NCBI RefSeq assembly: GCF_001426405.1
Contig: NZ_LMEP01000009.1
Location: 1 to 64,000, forward strand
Direction of reading: 5' to 3'
Source of the DNA: Streptomyces sp. Root1304
GTDB lineage: Bacteria; Actinomycetota; Actinomycetes; Streptomycetales; Streptomycetaceae
Length of the DNA: 64,000 nucleotides
Position numbers and translations under genes: made by a program. Positions 16,810-26,700 of this stretch are shown piece after piece (positions within the stretch are counted from its first letter, which is position 1; each line of letters opens with the position of its first letter). The notes beneath the pieces were generated by a model. That model made no database searches. It was not told the DNA's origin and saw nothing but the letters and a program-made list of their open reading frames with translations.

Positions 16810-17015
16810 GCGAGCGACGGCGGTACGCCGACCCGTACCCCGCCCGCCGGGCGAATCGTTCTTCCGTCTGCCATCACGGGGCAAGGGGCCGTCCACGGCC
16901 GCGGTGCCCGGGACCCGCACGGTGCACGTGCGGGACGGCCGTCGATCCGGGCGCCCACCGCCCGCGCCGTCGACCTGCCCGAAGGGCCCGGCCCGCCCGT
17001 GAATGGAGTGGCTTC

Positions 17016-17969
17016 GTGACCGTCACCGTGACCGCCGCCCGTGAACTCCTCACCCATCGGACGGAGACCGGGGTGGGATCCGGAGTGGGCACAGGGGTGG
17101 GCTCCACTCCGGCGCTCCGGGGCCGGACCGTCGTCGTCAAGTGCGGTGGCAGCACTCTCGTGGACGCCTCTCTCCGGCGCTCGTTCGCGCGGGATGTCGT
17201 CGACCTGCGGAACGCGGGGCTCCTTCCGGTGGTGGTGCACGGCGGCGGTCCGCAGATCAGCGCGATGCTCGACCGGCTCGCCCTGGAGGTCCGGTTCGAG
17301 GCGGGCCTGCGGGTGACCACGCCGGAGACCATGGAGGTGGTCCGCATGGTCCTGACCGGTCAGGTCCAGCGGGAGCTGGTCGGCGCCATCAACGCCCACG
17401 GGCCCTTCGCCGTAGGGATGTCCGGGGAGGACGCGCACACGTTGACGGCGGAGCGCCGCCCGGCCCGGGTGGACGGACGGCCGGTGGACATCGGCCTGGT
17501 CGGCGACGTCGTGGCCGTGGCCCCGGACGCCGTCAGGAGCCTGCTCGCCGACGGGCGCGTTCCGGTCGTCTCCCCCGTCGCACGGGGCAGGGACGGTCAG
17601 GTCTACAACGTGAACGCCGACCTGGCGGCCTCGGCCCTCGCCGTCACCCTCGGTGCCGACCGGCTCGTGATGCTCACGGACGTTCCCGGGCTGTACGCGG
17701 ACTGGCCGCACAGCACCGAGGTCGTGCCGCGCCTGACGGCCGGTGAGCTCGACGCACTGCTTCCCCGCCTCGCCGGCGGGATGCTTCCGAAGATGGAGGG
17801 CTGCCTGCGCGCGGTCCGTTCGGGCGTCGGGCGCGCCCATGTCCTCGACGGGCGGGCGCCGCACGCCGTCCTGCGGGGCGTACTCACCGAGGAGAACCCC
17901 GGGACCACCGTCCTGCCCGACCCGGCGGCGGACGCCTCGGACGTCCCGGACGGCTCAACCACCGCTTGA
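17016..17969 (+). CDS. argB: Acetylglutamate kinase (orphan argB)
   Basis: The 317-aa protein belongs to the amino-acid-kinase family: [14 protein letters not shown] (phosphate loop), [18 protein letters not shown] (substrate/ATP loop), [20 protein letters not shown] and a C-terminal [13 protein letters not shown] motif. ArgB phosphorylates N-acetyl-L-glutamate in arginine biosynthesis. The GTG at 17016 follows GGAG; the first 35 residues are a Gly/Thr/Val-rich extension. No other arg gene is nearby, so this is probably a second copy, perhaps serving a specialised or arginine-like pathway. Confidence 0.88.
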   Translation: MTVTVTAARELLTHRTETGVGSGVGTGVGSTPALRGRTVVVKCGGSTLVDASLRRSFARDVVDLRNAGLLPVVVHGGGPQISAMLDRLALEVRFEAGLRVTTPETMEVVRMVLTGQVQRELVGAINAHGPFAVGMSGEDAHTLTAERRPARVDGRPVDIGLVGDVVAVAPDAVRSLLADGRVPVVSPVARGRDGQVYNVNADLAASALAVTLGADRLVMLTDVPGLYADWPHSTEVVPRLTAGELDALLPRLAGGMLPKMEGCLRAVRSGVGRAHVLDGRAPHAVLRGVLTEENPGTTVLPDPAADASDVPDGSTTA

Positions 17970-18005
17970 CGGGCGCCGACACCGACACCCGTACGCGTGC
18001 CCGCG

Positions 18006-18034
18006 CCTGTACCTGTACCTGTACCTGTACCTGT
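18006..18034 (+). repeat. CCTGTA hexanucleotide tandem repeat
   Basis: CCTGTA is repeated 4.8 times without error, followed by degenerate variants to about 18075. It lies in the gap between argB and the iron box. Confidence 0.85.
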
Positions 18035-18160
18035 GCGCGCGCCTGCGCCTGTGCCCGTACGAGCACCAGCACCCGTACCGACATCGGCACCAACCCCCAC
18101 AGCGGGACCGGCTCCGACCGCTCTCCGCCCCCAACCCCTGGCGCCCCACCCCAGCCGGGG

Positions 18161-18179
18161 ATAGGTTAGGCTCACCTAA
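18161..18179. promoter_or_regulatory. Iron box (IdeR/DmdR1-type operator)
   Basis: ATAGGTTAGGCTCACCTAA matches the 19-bp actinobacterial iron-box consensus at all but one position. It lies 98 bp before the siderophore-binding protein start. With Fe(II), the DmdR1/IdeR repressor should bind and shut off the importer, so expression is predicted under iron limitation. Confidence 0.9.
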
Positions 18180-18276
18180 CAAGCGCCTCGCGTTGGCCGC
18201 TGCCCCCGCACACACCTGTCTGCGGGGGTGTCAGGCGGGGCGGCAGCACCCCCCTGCCCGGAGACAAGGATCCACC

Positions 18277-19329
18277 ATGCCTTCTGTGTTCACCCCCGTC
18301 CGCCGTCGCGTCCTCGCGGCGGGTGCCGCCGCGGTCTCGCTCGGCCTCATGGTGACCGGGTGCGGCTCGGACGACAAAAAGGACGACGCCGCGGGCTCGG
18401 CGGCCAAGGCCCCGGCGGGCGCTTTCCCCGTGACCATCAAGAGCGCGCTCGGCGAGGCCGTTATCAAGGACAAGCCGAAGCGCGTGGTGACCCTCGGTCA
18501 GGGCTCCGCGGAGACCGCCATCGCGCTGGGCAACGTCCCGGTCGGCATCGAGAGCTACCCGTGGGGCAGCGACAAGACCGGTTACCTGCCCTGGATCCAC
18601 GACGCCGTGACGAAGTCCGGTGCCACGCTGCCCAAGCAGTTCGACGGCGGCGAGGAGCTCGACATCGAGGCCATCACCGAGCTGGAGCCCGACGTCATCC
18701 TCGCCCCGTGGTCGGGCATCACGCAGAAGCAGTACGACATCCTGAAGGACATCGCGCCCACCGTCGCCTACCCGGACAAGGCGTGGAGCACGAACTGGGA
18801 CCAGCAGATCGAGATCATCTCGAAGGCGCTCGGTCAGCCGGAGAAGGCCAAGGAGCTGACGTCGAAGATCGACAAGCAGCTCACCGACGCCGCCGCGAGC
18901 CGTCCCGGATACAAGAACGTCACGTTCTCATACATCTACAACACCGGCCCCGGCACCCTCGGCATCTTCAAGCCCGAGGAGCAGCGCGTGTCGATGGTGT
19001 CCAAGCTCGGTCTGAAGGTCGACCCGATCGTCAACACCTTCAAGGAGACCGACGGTACGGACTCGGCCCTGATCGGCCTGGAGAACGCCAACAAGCTGTC
19101 CAGCAGCGACATCGCCTTCACCTTCTACATGGACGACAAGTCCCGCAAGGAGATCGAGGCCCAGCCCCTGTACGCGGCGATCCCGGCCGTGAAGAAGGGC
19201 GCGCTCGTCCACAGCAACGACCAGCCGTTCGTCACCGCCTCGTCGATGATCAACCCGCTGACGGTGCCGTACAGCATCGAGCGCTACCTGCCGATGATCG
19301 ACAAGGCCGTCGCCAAGGCCGGGAAGTAG
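18277..19329 (+). CDS. Siderophore ABC transporter substrate-binding lipoprotein
   Basis: The 350-aa product has a lipoprotein signal with lipobox LMVTGC (Cys29). The FecB/FepB-type periplasmic-binding fold follows: PKRVVTLGQGSAETAIALGN, then LDIEAITELEPDVILAPWSG. It should capture ferric siderophore at the membrane and feed the two permeases downstream. GGAGACAAGGA lies upstream of the ATG and the iron box lies further upstream. The sequence resembles binding proteins for catecholate or hydroxamate siderophores, but the ligand cannot be read from it. Confidence 0.9.
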   Translation: MPSVFTPVRRRVLAAGAAAVSLGLMVTGCGSDDKKDDAAGSAAKAPAGAFPVTIKSALGEAVIKDKPKRVVTLGQGSAETAIALGNVPVGIESYPWGSDKTGYLPWIHDAVTKSGATLPKQFDGGEELDIEAITELEPDVILAPWSGITQKQYDILKDIAPTVAYPDKAWSTNWDQQIEIISKALGQPEKAKELTSKIDKQLTDAAASRPGYKNVTFSYIYNTGPGTLGIFKPEEQRVSMVSKLGLKVDPIVNTFKETDGTDSALIGLENANKLSSSDIAFTFYMDDKSRKEIEAQPLYAAIPAVKKGALVHSNDQPFVTASSMINPLTVPYSIERYLPMIDKAVAKAGK

Positions 19330-19344
19330 CGACAGGTCCACAGC

Positions 19345-20379
19345 GTGACCACCATCTCCCGGATCGGCCAAGGCCCCGCCGTCGTACGGCGGGGCCTTGC
19401 CCGGCATGTCATCGCGGCCGTCCTGTGTCTGGTCCTGCTCGCCCTGGCCCTGTTCGCCAGCGTGATGTTCGGCAGCAAGCCGACGTCCTTCGGCGACGTC
19501 CTGCGGGTCCTCACCGGTGACGGCGACGGCTACACCCGTACCGTCGTCGAGAGCCGCTATCCGCGCACCGTCCTCGGTGTGCTCGCGGGGCTCTGCCTCG
19601 CCGTCGCGGGCACCCTGATGCAGGGCATCACCCGCAATCCGCTCGCCGAGCCGGGACTTCTCGGCATCAACGCGGGCGCCTCGGCGAGCATCGTCGCCGC
19701 CACCGCGTTCCTCGGCGCCTCCGGGCAGCGGGAGACCGTCTGGTGGGCCCTCGCGGGCGCGCTCGTCATCGGTGTCGTCGTCCATCTCCTCGGCACCGCC
19801 GGCGGAGGCGGCGGACCGGTCCGGCTGGTCCTCGCGGGCGCGGTCCTCTCCGCCGTCCTCGCCGCGTTCATCCAGGCCGTCGCGCTGTCCAGGCCGCAGG
19901 TCTTCGACACGTACCGGTACTGGGTGGTGGGTGCGCTCGGCGGGCGCGGCTTCGACGCGTTCTGGGCGGTCCTGCCGTTCGCGGTGGTCGGTTTCGTCCT
20001 CGCCGTGCTGCTCGCGCCCGGCCTCAACGCCATGGCGATGGGCGACGACAAGGCCGCGTCCCTCGGCATCAGCCCGGCCCGCGTCAAGGGCGCCGGGCTG
20101 CTCGCGGCGACCCTGCTGGCCGCCGCCGCGACGGCGGCCGTCGGCCCGATCGCCTTCGTCGGCCTCGCCGTCCCGCACATGGTGCGGGCGCTCGTGGGCG
20201 CCGACTTCCGGGCCCAGATCGTCTTCACCTCCCTCGCGGGGCCCACGCTGCTGCTCTTCGCCGACGTCATCGGCAGGGTCCTGCTGCGCCCCCAGGAACT
20301 CATGGTCGGCGTCGTCACCGCCTTCGTCGGTGCGCCGGCCCTGCTCTTCGCCGTTCGCCGCATGAGGGGGGCGTCATGA
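19345..20379 (+). CDS. FecCD-family siderophore permease
   Basis: The 344-aa protein has about nine to ten membrane helices. It carries the FecCD signature RYPRTVLGVLAGLCLAVAGT, then MQGITRNPLAEPGLLGINAG, and the EAA-like loop MGDDKAASLGISPARVK that contacts an ATPase. The GTG start is 15 bp after the binding-protein stop. Its stop overlaps the next permease start (ATGA). Confidence 0.9.
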   Translation: MTTISRIGQGPAVVRRGLARHVIAAVLCLVLLALALFASVMFGSKPTSFGDVLRVLTGDGDGYTRTVVESRYPRTVLGVLAGLCLAVAGTLMQGITRNPLAEPGLLGINAGASASIVAATAFLGASGQRETVWWALAGALVIGVVVHLLGTAGGGGGPVRLVLAGAVLSAVLAAFIQAVALSRPQVFDTYRYWVVGALGGRGFDAFWAVLPFAVVGFVLAVLLAPGLNAMAMGDDKAASLGISPARVKGAGLLAATLLAAAATAAVGPIAFVGLAVPHMVRALVGADFRAQIVFTSLAGPTLLLFADVIGRVLLRPQELMVGVVTAFVGAPALLFAVRRMRGAS

Positions 20380-21569
20380 AGACCGCCGACCGGGACGGGA
20401 CTCCGGACGCTTCCGCCGACCGGGATGCGAGTACGGGGACGGGTACGGGTACGGACACAGGTGGGGGCATGGGAACGGATCCGGGTACGGGCTCTGCTAC
20501 GGGCTCCGCAGCTGCGGCCGGGCTGTCGACGGTACGTTCCCCCGCGCGCGGCGTCCTGCGGATCGGCCCGTGGGTGTCCGTGCCCGTACGCCGTGCCTCC
20601 GTGATCGCCGCCGTGGTGTCGCTCGTCCTGCTCGCCGGGGCGGCCGTGGCCACCCTCTCGATGGGGCGGCTCGGGATCGACCTCGCCGACCTGCCGTCCG
20701 CCCTCGCGGGCGAGGCGACCGGCAAGAACGCCTTCGTCCTCAACCGGCTGCGCGGCCCGAGGCTCGTGGTGGCCATCGCCACCGGCGCGGCCTTCGGTCT
20801 GTCCGGGGCCCTGTTCCAGTCCGTGACCCGCAACCCGCTGGGCAGTCCGGACGTGATCGGGCTCGGTGCCGGTGCCGGTGCCGGTGCGGCGGCCGCCGCG
20901 CTGTTCCTGCCCGACGTGCTGCCGGTGCCCGTCGGGGCACTGCTCGGCGCGGTGCTCGCGATGGTGGTCGTGTTCCTCGCCACCGGGACCGGGTTCCGCA
21001 GCCCGGGGCGGCTCGTGGTCGCCGGCATCGGCGTGGCCGCGATGGCGACGGCGCTGACGCAGTACGTCGTCTACTCCGTCGAGCGCGACAAGGCCAGCGC
21101 GCTGACCGCGTACATCAACGGCAGCCTCGCCGCCCGCTCCTGGGACGACGCGACGACCATCTGGACCGTGCTGTTGCTGTCCCTGCCGTTCGCGGCGCTC
21201 CTCGCGCGGCCCCTGTCCGTCGGCGAGATGGGCGACGACCTCGCCACCGGCGTCGGCGCCCGGCCGGGCAGGACGGCCACCGCGGCGGTCGCGCTGTCGA
21301 TCGTCCTCTCCGCGGGCGCGGTCAGCGTGGCGGGGCCCATCGCGTTCGTCTCCCTGACGGCGCCGCAGATCGCCAAGCGCGTCACCCGCAGCGGCGGCCC
21401 GCACCTGGTCATGTCGACCCTGCTGGGGGCCCTGCTCCTGGTCCTGGCCGACCTCACGGCGCAGCAGCTGCCGCTCTTCGACAACCTGCCGGTCGGGCTG
21501 TACACGATGGCCCTCGGGGGCACGTACCTCGGCTATCTCCTGCTGCGGGAGTGGAAGAAGCCCGCGTGA
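20376..21569 (+). CDS. FecCD-family siderophore permease, second subunit
   Basis: The 397-aa protein has the same fold: NRLRGPRLVVAIATGAAFGL, then LFQSVTRNPLGSPDVIGLGA and the loop MGDDLATGVGARPGRT. The start is coupled to the preceding permease (4-base overlap). The first 48 residues are a Gly/Thr/Ser/Ala low-complexity extension encoded by near-repetitive GGTACGG units, not expected in the family. No ATPase gene follows, so the ATP-hydrolysing subunit must be encoded elsewhere. Confidence 0.9.
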   Translation: MKTADRDGTPDASADRDASTGTGTGTDTGGGMGTDPGTGSATGSAAAAGLSTVRSPARGVLRIGPWVSVPVRRASVIAAVVSLVLLAGAAVATLSMGRLGIDLADLPSALAGEATGKNAFVLNRLRGPRLVVAIATGAAFGLSGALFQSVTRNPLGSPDVIGLGAGAGAGAAAAALFLPDVLPVPVGALLGAVLAMVVVFLATGTGFRSPGRLVVAGIGVAAMATALTQYVVYSVERDKASALTAYINGSLAARSWDDATTIWTVLLLSLPFAALLARPLSVGEMGDDLATGVGARPGRTATAAVALSIVLSAGAVSVAGPIAFVSLTAPQIAKRVTRSGGPHLVMSTLLGALLLVLADLTAQQLPLFDNLPVGLYTMALGGTYLGYLLLREWKKPA

Positions 21570-21575
21570 CGCCGG

Positions 21576-22196
21576 GGTGTGGGACCAAGAAGTGAGGCGT
21601 GCGGCCCGGGTCTTCTCGTCCTCTTCCGGGCGGAGCGCCTCGCCCAGGCGAAGGTTCCAGCGCCCTGCGCGACCGCTGAGGTGGACGGCGGTCAGGGGGC
21701 GGACGTCGAGGCGCAGGGCGACCTCGTCCGGGGCCGCGAGCGCGTGGACCGTCGCGGCGCGGATCACGTCGGGTTCGGCGACGACGGTGACACGTCCGGA
21801 GCCCTCCGCCCGGAGCGCGTCGAGCCAGCCCCCGACCCGTACGCGCAGGTCGCGCAGGGACTCCCCGCCGTGCGGCGCCGCCGTCGGGTCGGACAACCAG
21901 GCGGCGACGGCGGGTTCCTCGGCAGCGGCGACGGCCGCGAGAGACCGGCCCCGCCAGCGTCCCATGGCGCAGCCGGCCAGTCCGGCCACCGGTTCGGGCG
22001 CCAGCCCGAGGGACTGCGCGGTGCGCCGGCAGCGCACGGACGGCGAGCAGTACGCGCGCGTGGAGGCGGATACGGCGGAGGCCACGGCCTCGGCACGCGC
22101 GATGCCCTCGGGGTCCAGGGGGCTGCCGTCGTCGAAACGGACGTCGCGCAGCGCTCCGCTCGTTCCGGGGGAGATCAGCGTCAGCCGAACGGTCAT
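21576..22196 (-). CDS. Histidine phosphatase-family protein (CobC/phosphoglycerate-mutase-like), 3' end undefined
   Basis: The homologous part begins TVRLTLISPGTSGALRDVRF and has RAYCSPSVRCRRTAQSLGL and a helical HGGESLRDLRVRVGGWL block. The RHG motif that normally begins the catalytic site is replaced by SPG, so phosphatase activity is doubtful. The ATG at 22196 follows GAAGGA. No stop occurs in this frame until 19557; the recognisable domain ends near 21590, so the boundary given is the end of homology. It is divergent from the cobalamin riboswitch, and a B12-related role is inferred from position only. Confidence 0.55.
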
Positions 22197-22319
22197 CGGG
22201 GTCCTTCTCGGTCGGCGCGGGGGTGAACTGGAGTCAGGTGGGGCGTGCGGGAGGGGCGTACGGGCGAGGAGCGTACGGGGTGAGTGATCCATGCCTCACG
22301 CCCTTGGCGGCGGACGCGG

Positions 22320-22470
22320 TGCGCGGTACCGTCTGGCGACATCTGAAAAACGTGACGACGGCGAGACGGAAGTCCGGTGAGAACCCGGTACGGTCGCGCC
22401 ACTGTATGCCGAGGCGCCCCCTCCCGAGGTGGGGTCACGGCGAGTCAGACCCGTGGACCGTCGTCCTGCA
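22320..22470 (+). promoter_or_regulatory. Cobalamin (AdoCbl) riboswitch
   Basis: The conserved core is visible: GGAAGTCCGGTGAGAACCCG, then CGGTCGCGCCACTGTATGCC, a P-stem around CCCCTCCCGAGGTGGGG, and the B12-box GAGTCAGACCCG. It ends about 40 bp before cbtB. B12 binding should switch off cobalt-uptake expression. Confidence 0.92.
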
Positions 22471-22509
22471 CCACCGATCGGGACGCGAGTTCCCGCAGGA
22501 GGTTCCATC

Positions 22510-22737
22510 ATGGCCGAGGCCGTCGTGTCCGCTGCCGCATCCAGCCCTTCCGTCGCCGTTCCGGCTCCGCTGCCCGTTCGGGCCGTCCTTCCCTGGGCCT
22601 TCTTCGTCGGGCTCCTCGCGCTCGTCGCGCTGTACTTCGTCGGCGCCGAGCAGGGCGCCACCTCGCTGATCGCGGGCTCCGACGTGCACGAGTGGGTGCA
22701 CGACGGACGCCACCTGCTCGGCTTCCCCTGCCACTGA
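22510..22737 (+). CDS. cbtB: CbtB cobalt transporter subunit
   Basis: The 75-aa membrane protein has one hydrophobic helix (VLPWAFFVGLLALVALYFVG) and the CbtB-type C-terminus HEWVHDGRHLLGFPCH, whose His and Cys residues probably bind the metal. AGGAGG lies 7 bases upstream of the ATG. It is the first gene after the cobalamin riboswitch and is followed 15 bp later by cbtA. Confidence 0.93.
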   Translation: MAEAVVSAAASSPSVAVPAPLPVRAVLPWAFFVGLLALVALYFVGAEQGATSLIAGSDVHEWVHDGRHLLGFPCH

Positions 22738-22751
22738 GGGGCGATCCGCGC

Positions 22752-23609
22752 ATGCACGCCTCAACAGTCAGATCACTGCTGGTCCGCGGGATGCTCGCGG
22801 GCCTGATCGCCGGACTCTTCGCCTTCGCCGTCGCCTACGTGGTGGGTGAGCCGCCGGTGAACGGTGCCATCGCGGTGGAGGAGGCCCAGGCCGCCCAGGA
22901 GCCCCACTCGGGTCACGGCGGGCACGCCGGGGACGCCGACACCACGGCCGCGGGGGCCGGGGAGGGCTCCACGGCCGGAGGGCAGCAGGACGAGCACGAG
23001 GAGTCGGCGGTCAGCCGTTCCGTCCAGTCGACCCTGGGGCTCGCCACGGGCGTTCTCGTCTACGGCGTGGCGCTGGGCGGCATCGCCGCGCTCGCCTTCT
23101 CGTTCGCGCTGGGCCGGATCGGCCGGTTCAGCCCCAGGGCGACCGCCGCGCTGACGGCGGGAGCGGCGTTCACGACCGTGTACCTGGTTCCGTTCCTGAA
23201 GTACCCGGCGACTCCACCGGCCGTCGGCAACCCCGACACCATCGGGCAGCGCACCACCCTGTTCTTCCTGATGATCCTGCTCAGCGTGCTGCTCGGCGCC
23301 GCGGCCGTGATCGCGGGCCGCCGCCTCGCGCCACGGCTCGGCAACTGGAACGCGAGCCTGGCCGCCGGTGCCGGGTTCGTCCTCGTGACCGCCGTCGCCT
23401 TCGCCGTACTCCCGGCGAACGACGACGCGGTCAAGTCGGACTTCCCCGCCGCCCTCCTGTGGGAGTTCCGGGTGGCCTCGCTGGCCATCCAGCTCGTGCT
23501 GTGGGCGGTGTTCGGAGTGGTCTTCGGCATCCTCGCCCAGAAGACACTGGCCGCCCGAACGACGACCGCCGGTACGTCGGCCCCGCCGGCGACATCGCTC
23601 GCGGACTGA
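22752..23609 (+). CDS. cbtA: CbtA cobalt transporter subunit
   Basis: The 285-aa protein has about five membrane helices. The first is LLVRGMLAGLIAGLFAFAVA, followed by a His/Gly/Asp-rich external loop (EPHSGHGGHAGDAD) that is probably metal-binding, then later helices around ATGVLVYGVALGGIAALAFS. It pairs with CbtB as a proposed B12-regulated cobalt importer. The ATG at 22752 is preceded by GAGGGGC. A strong hairpin ends the unit. Confidence 0.92.
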   Translation: MHASTVRSLLVRGMLAGLIAGLFAFAVAYVVGEPPVNGAIAVEEAQAAQEPHSGHGGHAGDADTTAAGAGEGSTAGGQQDEHEESAVSRSVQSTLGLATGVLVYGVALGGIAALAFSFALGRIGRFSPRATAALTAGAAFTTVYLVPFLKYPATPPAVGNPDTIGQRTTLFFLMILLSVLLGAAAVIAGRRLAPRLGNWNASLAAGAGFVLVTAVAFAVLPANDDAVKSDFPAALLWEFRVASLAIQLVLWAVFGVVFGILAQKTLAARTTTAGTSAPPATSLAD

Positions 23610-23623
23610 CCGACCGACGGAAC

Positions 23624-23657
23624 GGCGCCCCGCACGCCCTCAGGTGTGCGGGGCGCC
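23624..23657 (+). terminator. Hairpin terminator after cbtA
   Basis: GGCGCCCCGCAC and GTGCGGGGCGCC form a perfect 12-bp stem with a 10-base loop, 15 bp after the cbtA stop. Confidence 0.8.
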
Positions 23658-23781
23658 GCCGCGTTCCCGGCAACTACCACCATGACGGCGACGGTTGGAC
23701 GATCGACACCGCTCCCCCTCACCCACCTCCGTATACTGAGCGCACGCGTTCCATCACGTTCTGCATGCGGAGGGTCCCCTC

Positions 23782-26700
23782 TTGGGTGGTCGTTCCCAGT
23801 CGACCGACGAGATCCGGCACTTCGGCGGGCTCGCGGAAGCCGTGACCCCGCCGCCGTGGCACGAACGGGCCAGGGACGGCGTCGTGGCGGGCGTGTTCGA
23901 CGCCGACCTCGCGTCCGAGGCCGAACATCTCGCACGGATGGGCCGGTTGACGCAGCGGGACCTACGCATGCTCCTGCTCGTAGCCGACGACCACCCCGGG
24001 TGGGCCCCGGCACGGAGGCACGCCGTCGAAGGGCTGCGGGACACACCCGAGGTACCGCAGCAGGTACTCAGCGCGCACGCGCAGGCCGAGCTCTGGCCGC
24101 CCCTCACGTACGAGGAGTCCACGGGCCACCTGGCCGACGGGCGGGCGCGGCACACGGCGGCGGCGCGGCTCGGGCCACCCGACGGACTCGTGACCGGGCC
24201 GGCCCGGAGCGGCCCGACGGCGGCGCTGGCCCGCCGGGCCGCCGCGCACGCCCTGCTCCACCGGCTCGCCGGCGTCGAGGAGAGCGACGCCGCACCCGTA
24301 CCGTCCGACCAGGTACGGGGGCAGGGACGCCTCACCCTCCAGGGGTTGAGCACCGAGGTCTTCGAGGCGCTGCTCCAGTCCCGCGTGACGGAACAGCGGG
24401 GACCGGGCGCCGAGTTGATGGCGGAGATCGCCCGTCGGGCCGACTGCGCCCAGCTGCGACAGCGGGACATCCAGCTTCTCCTGTTCGACGCCGGGGGGCC
24501 CGCCTGGCGGGAACCGCGCGTACGCGCCCTGCGGTTCGCGGCGCGCACCCAGACGGCGGCGTCCACGCTGCTGCGGCGGTACGCGGACGCGCGCGGGGCG
24601 GAACTCCGGCACACCGTCGTCGCGTCCGACGGAGCGTTCTCCTGCCGCTGGAGCTGGGACGGCGGCGACGGTCGTACGGTCGACGGCGCCGAGCGCACCC
24701 GGCGCGACCGCCGCGAGGCCGTGCACCGGGGCGCGGTCGCGCTCCTCGCCGAGCTGACGGACCTGCCCGAACCCGAGGACGAGCCGGCCGCCCCCGAGTC
24801 CAAGGCGGCGGGCCGCCCGGCGCCGCGTATCCGGCCCGTTCCGGCCGGACAGGATCCGGTGAAGTACCTGAACAAGTACACCCAGCTGGAGATGATCTCC
24901 AAGCCGGAGCCGACGTTCACCGCGGCCCCGAAGAGCGTCCTCTGCACCTACACCTGCACCCTTGTACGGACCGGTGCGGAGGTCTCGGTCAGCCGCCGGG
25001 ATCAGACGAGGGCGGGCGCCCGCCGTGCCGCCGCGTCCGCGTTGATGGCGGAGCTGGTCACCCTCGACGCAGGCCCGTCCCGGTCCGTGCCGGCGCAGAC
25101 GACGAGCGCGGGCCGCCCGGCGTCCGGATCTCCGGGCTTCCCCGAACCGCCAGGAGTGACCGGAACTCCGCGCTTCCCCGAACCGCCGGGAGTGTCCGGA
25201 ACTCCGCGCTTCCCCGAACCGCCGGAAACGTCCGACGCCCGCACGCTCGCAGGTTCCCCTCCTGGCGAGGGCGCCCCGCCGGCCGAATCGGCCCGAGCGG
25301 CCGTCGAGAGGGCTCTCGCGGCCGGATGCGCGCTCGCCTTCGTTCCCGCTGACGGCGCTCCCGCCGGGCTCCTCCTCCACCGGCCCGACGGCGCGCCGAT
25401 GCCGGGGAACCGCCCACCGGCTCCGCTCGCCGTGACGCGGCGCGGGCTGCTCCCGCCTCGCGCGACCGCAGCCGTATCCACTCCCGCGTCCGCGTCATCC
25501 CCCGCGTCCACCCCCGGCTCGGTCTCCGTATCCGCTTCGGGGTGGCGGGTGCCGTTGGCCGACGCCGTACCCGTGCTCCTGAGCCGGGCCCGCGATGCCG
25601 CCTGGCATCCGACGGCAGTGGGGTGGGCGGACGCGACTCGCCTCGGGCTCGGGGTCATCGCCGCCGGGCTCGTCCATCCGGCGCTCACCGCCGACGGGGT
25701 GGACCGGTGGCGGGTGGGCCCGCTGCCCGACGCCACCGTACGGGCCGCGGGCGAGCTGGTCCGCCGGATGGCTCCGTACGCCCATGCCGTGGCCGTCGGC
25801 GGCGGGCGTGTGAAGGCCGGGGACGCCGTACCGGAGTTCCTCGACGCCCTGGCGGACGGGATGCTGCGCCCTCCGGCGGCGGTCCTCTTCGGCAGCGGAC
25901 CGTTCCTCGCGCCCGTCGGGCGCCCCTTGCCGGAAGCGGATGTCGCGGCCGTACGGCCCTGGCTCGACACGGTGGAGGACCGGCTCGACGAGGGGCCGCT
26001 TCCCGGCCTCGTCGTCGAGTTCGCCGAACCCTCGGAGGAGGAGGCCGCCGCCGGACGGCTGACCGCCCGGCTGCTCGTGGTCGTCGACCCGGCCCGGCCG
26101 GACGACGAGGTGCCCGCCGACGCACTTCACGGCCCGGAGCCCGTCGGTGGCGTCGAGCCGTTCCGCCTGCGGGCGCGCGTGCGGCGGCGACTGGAGCGCG
26201 CGGCCCGCTGCTGCGACGGTGCGCTCGACGGGCTGGCCGGACTGCCTGCCCGATTCGTACGGGACTCGACGGGCATCGGGCAGCTGCTCGATGCAGAACG
26301 GGACCTGGAATCGCACGGGTTGACACTTAGGTGGCCATCGGCTCTCCGCGACCTGCTGTCCGCCGGCACGGTCATCGGTGCGGACCCCCACGAGAACCCG
26401 GATGCCGACCACGTTCTCGGGACCGGCAATCCCGTCGACGGGGACCCTGAGGGCGCACCGCGTCGCGTCACCCTCGCCTCGGGTATCCCCTTGGCCTCGG
26501 GTAGCCCCCTCACCTCCCACTCCGCAGGGGGCGCGCCCAGGTTCAGTCTCCGGGCTCTGCTCGACTTCCGCTGGCAGTTCGCGCTCGGTGAGGACGTCCT
26601 GACCGAGGCGGAACTCGACGAACTCGCCGAAGCCACCCGCCCTCTCGTGCGGGTGAGGGACCGGTGGGTGCTGCTCGATCCCGTCATGGCCGCGCGGGTA

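Noticed and set aside
18006..18075. Coding region between argB and the siderophore gene
   Set aside because: The only frames are hexamer-repeat translations (Thr/Cys/Arg or Tyr/Leu runs) without a ribosome site.
25135..25228. CRISPR-like array from evenly spaced 36-bp units
   Set aside because: The units are contiguous in-frame 12-residue protein repeats in the SNF2 linker, with no spacers.
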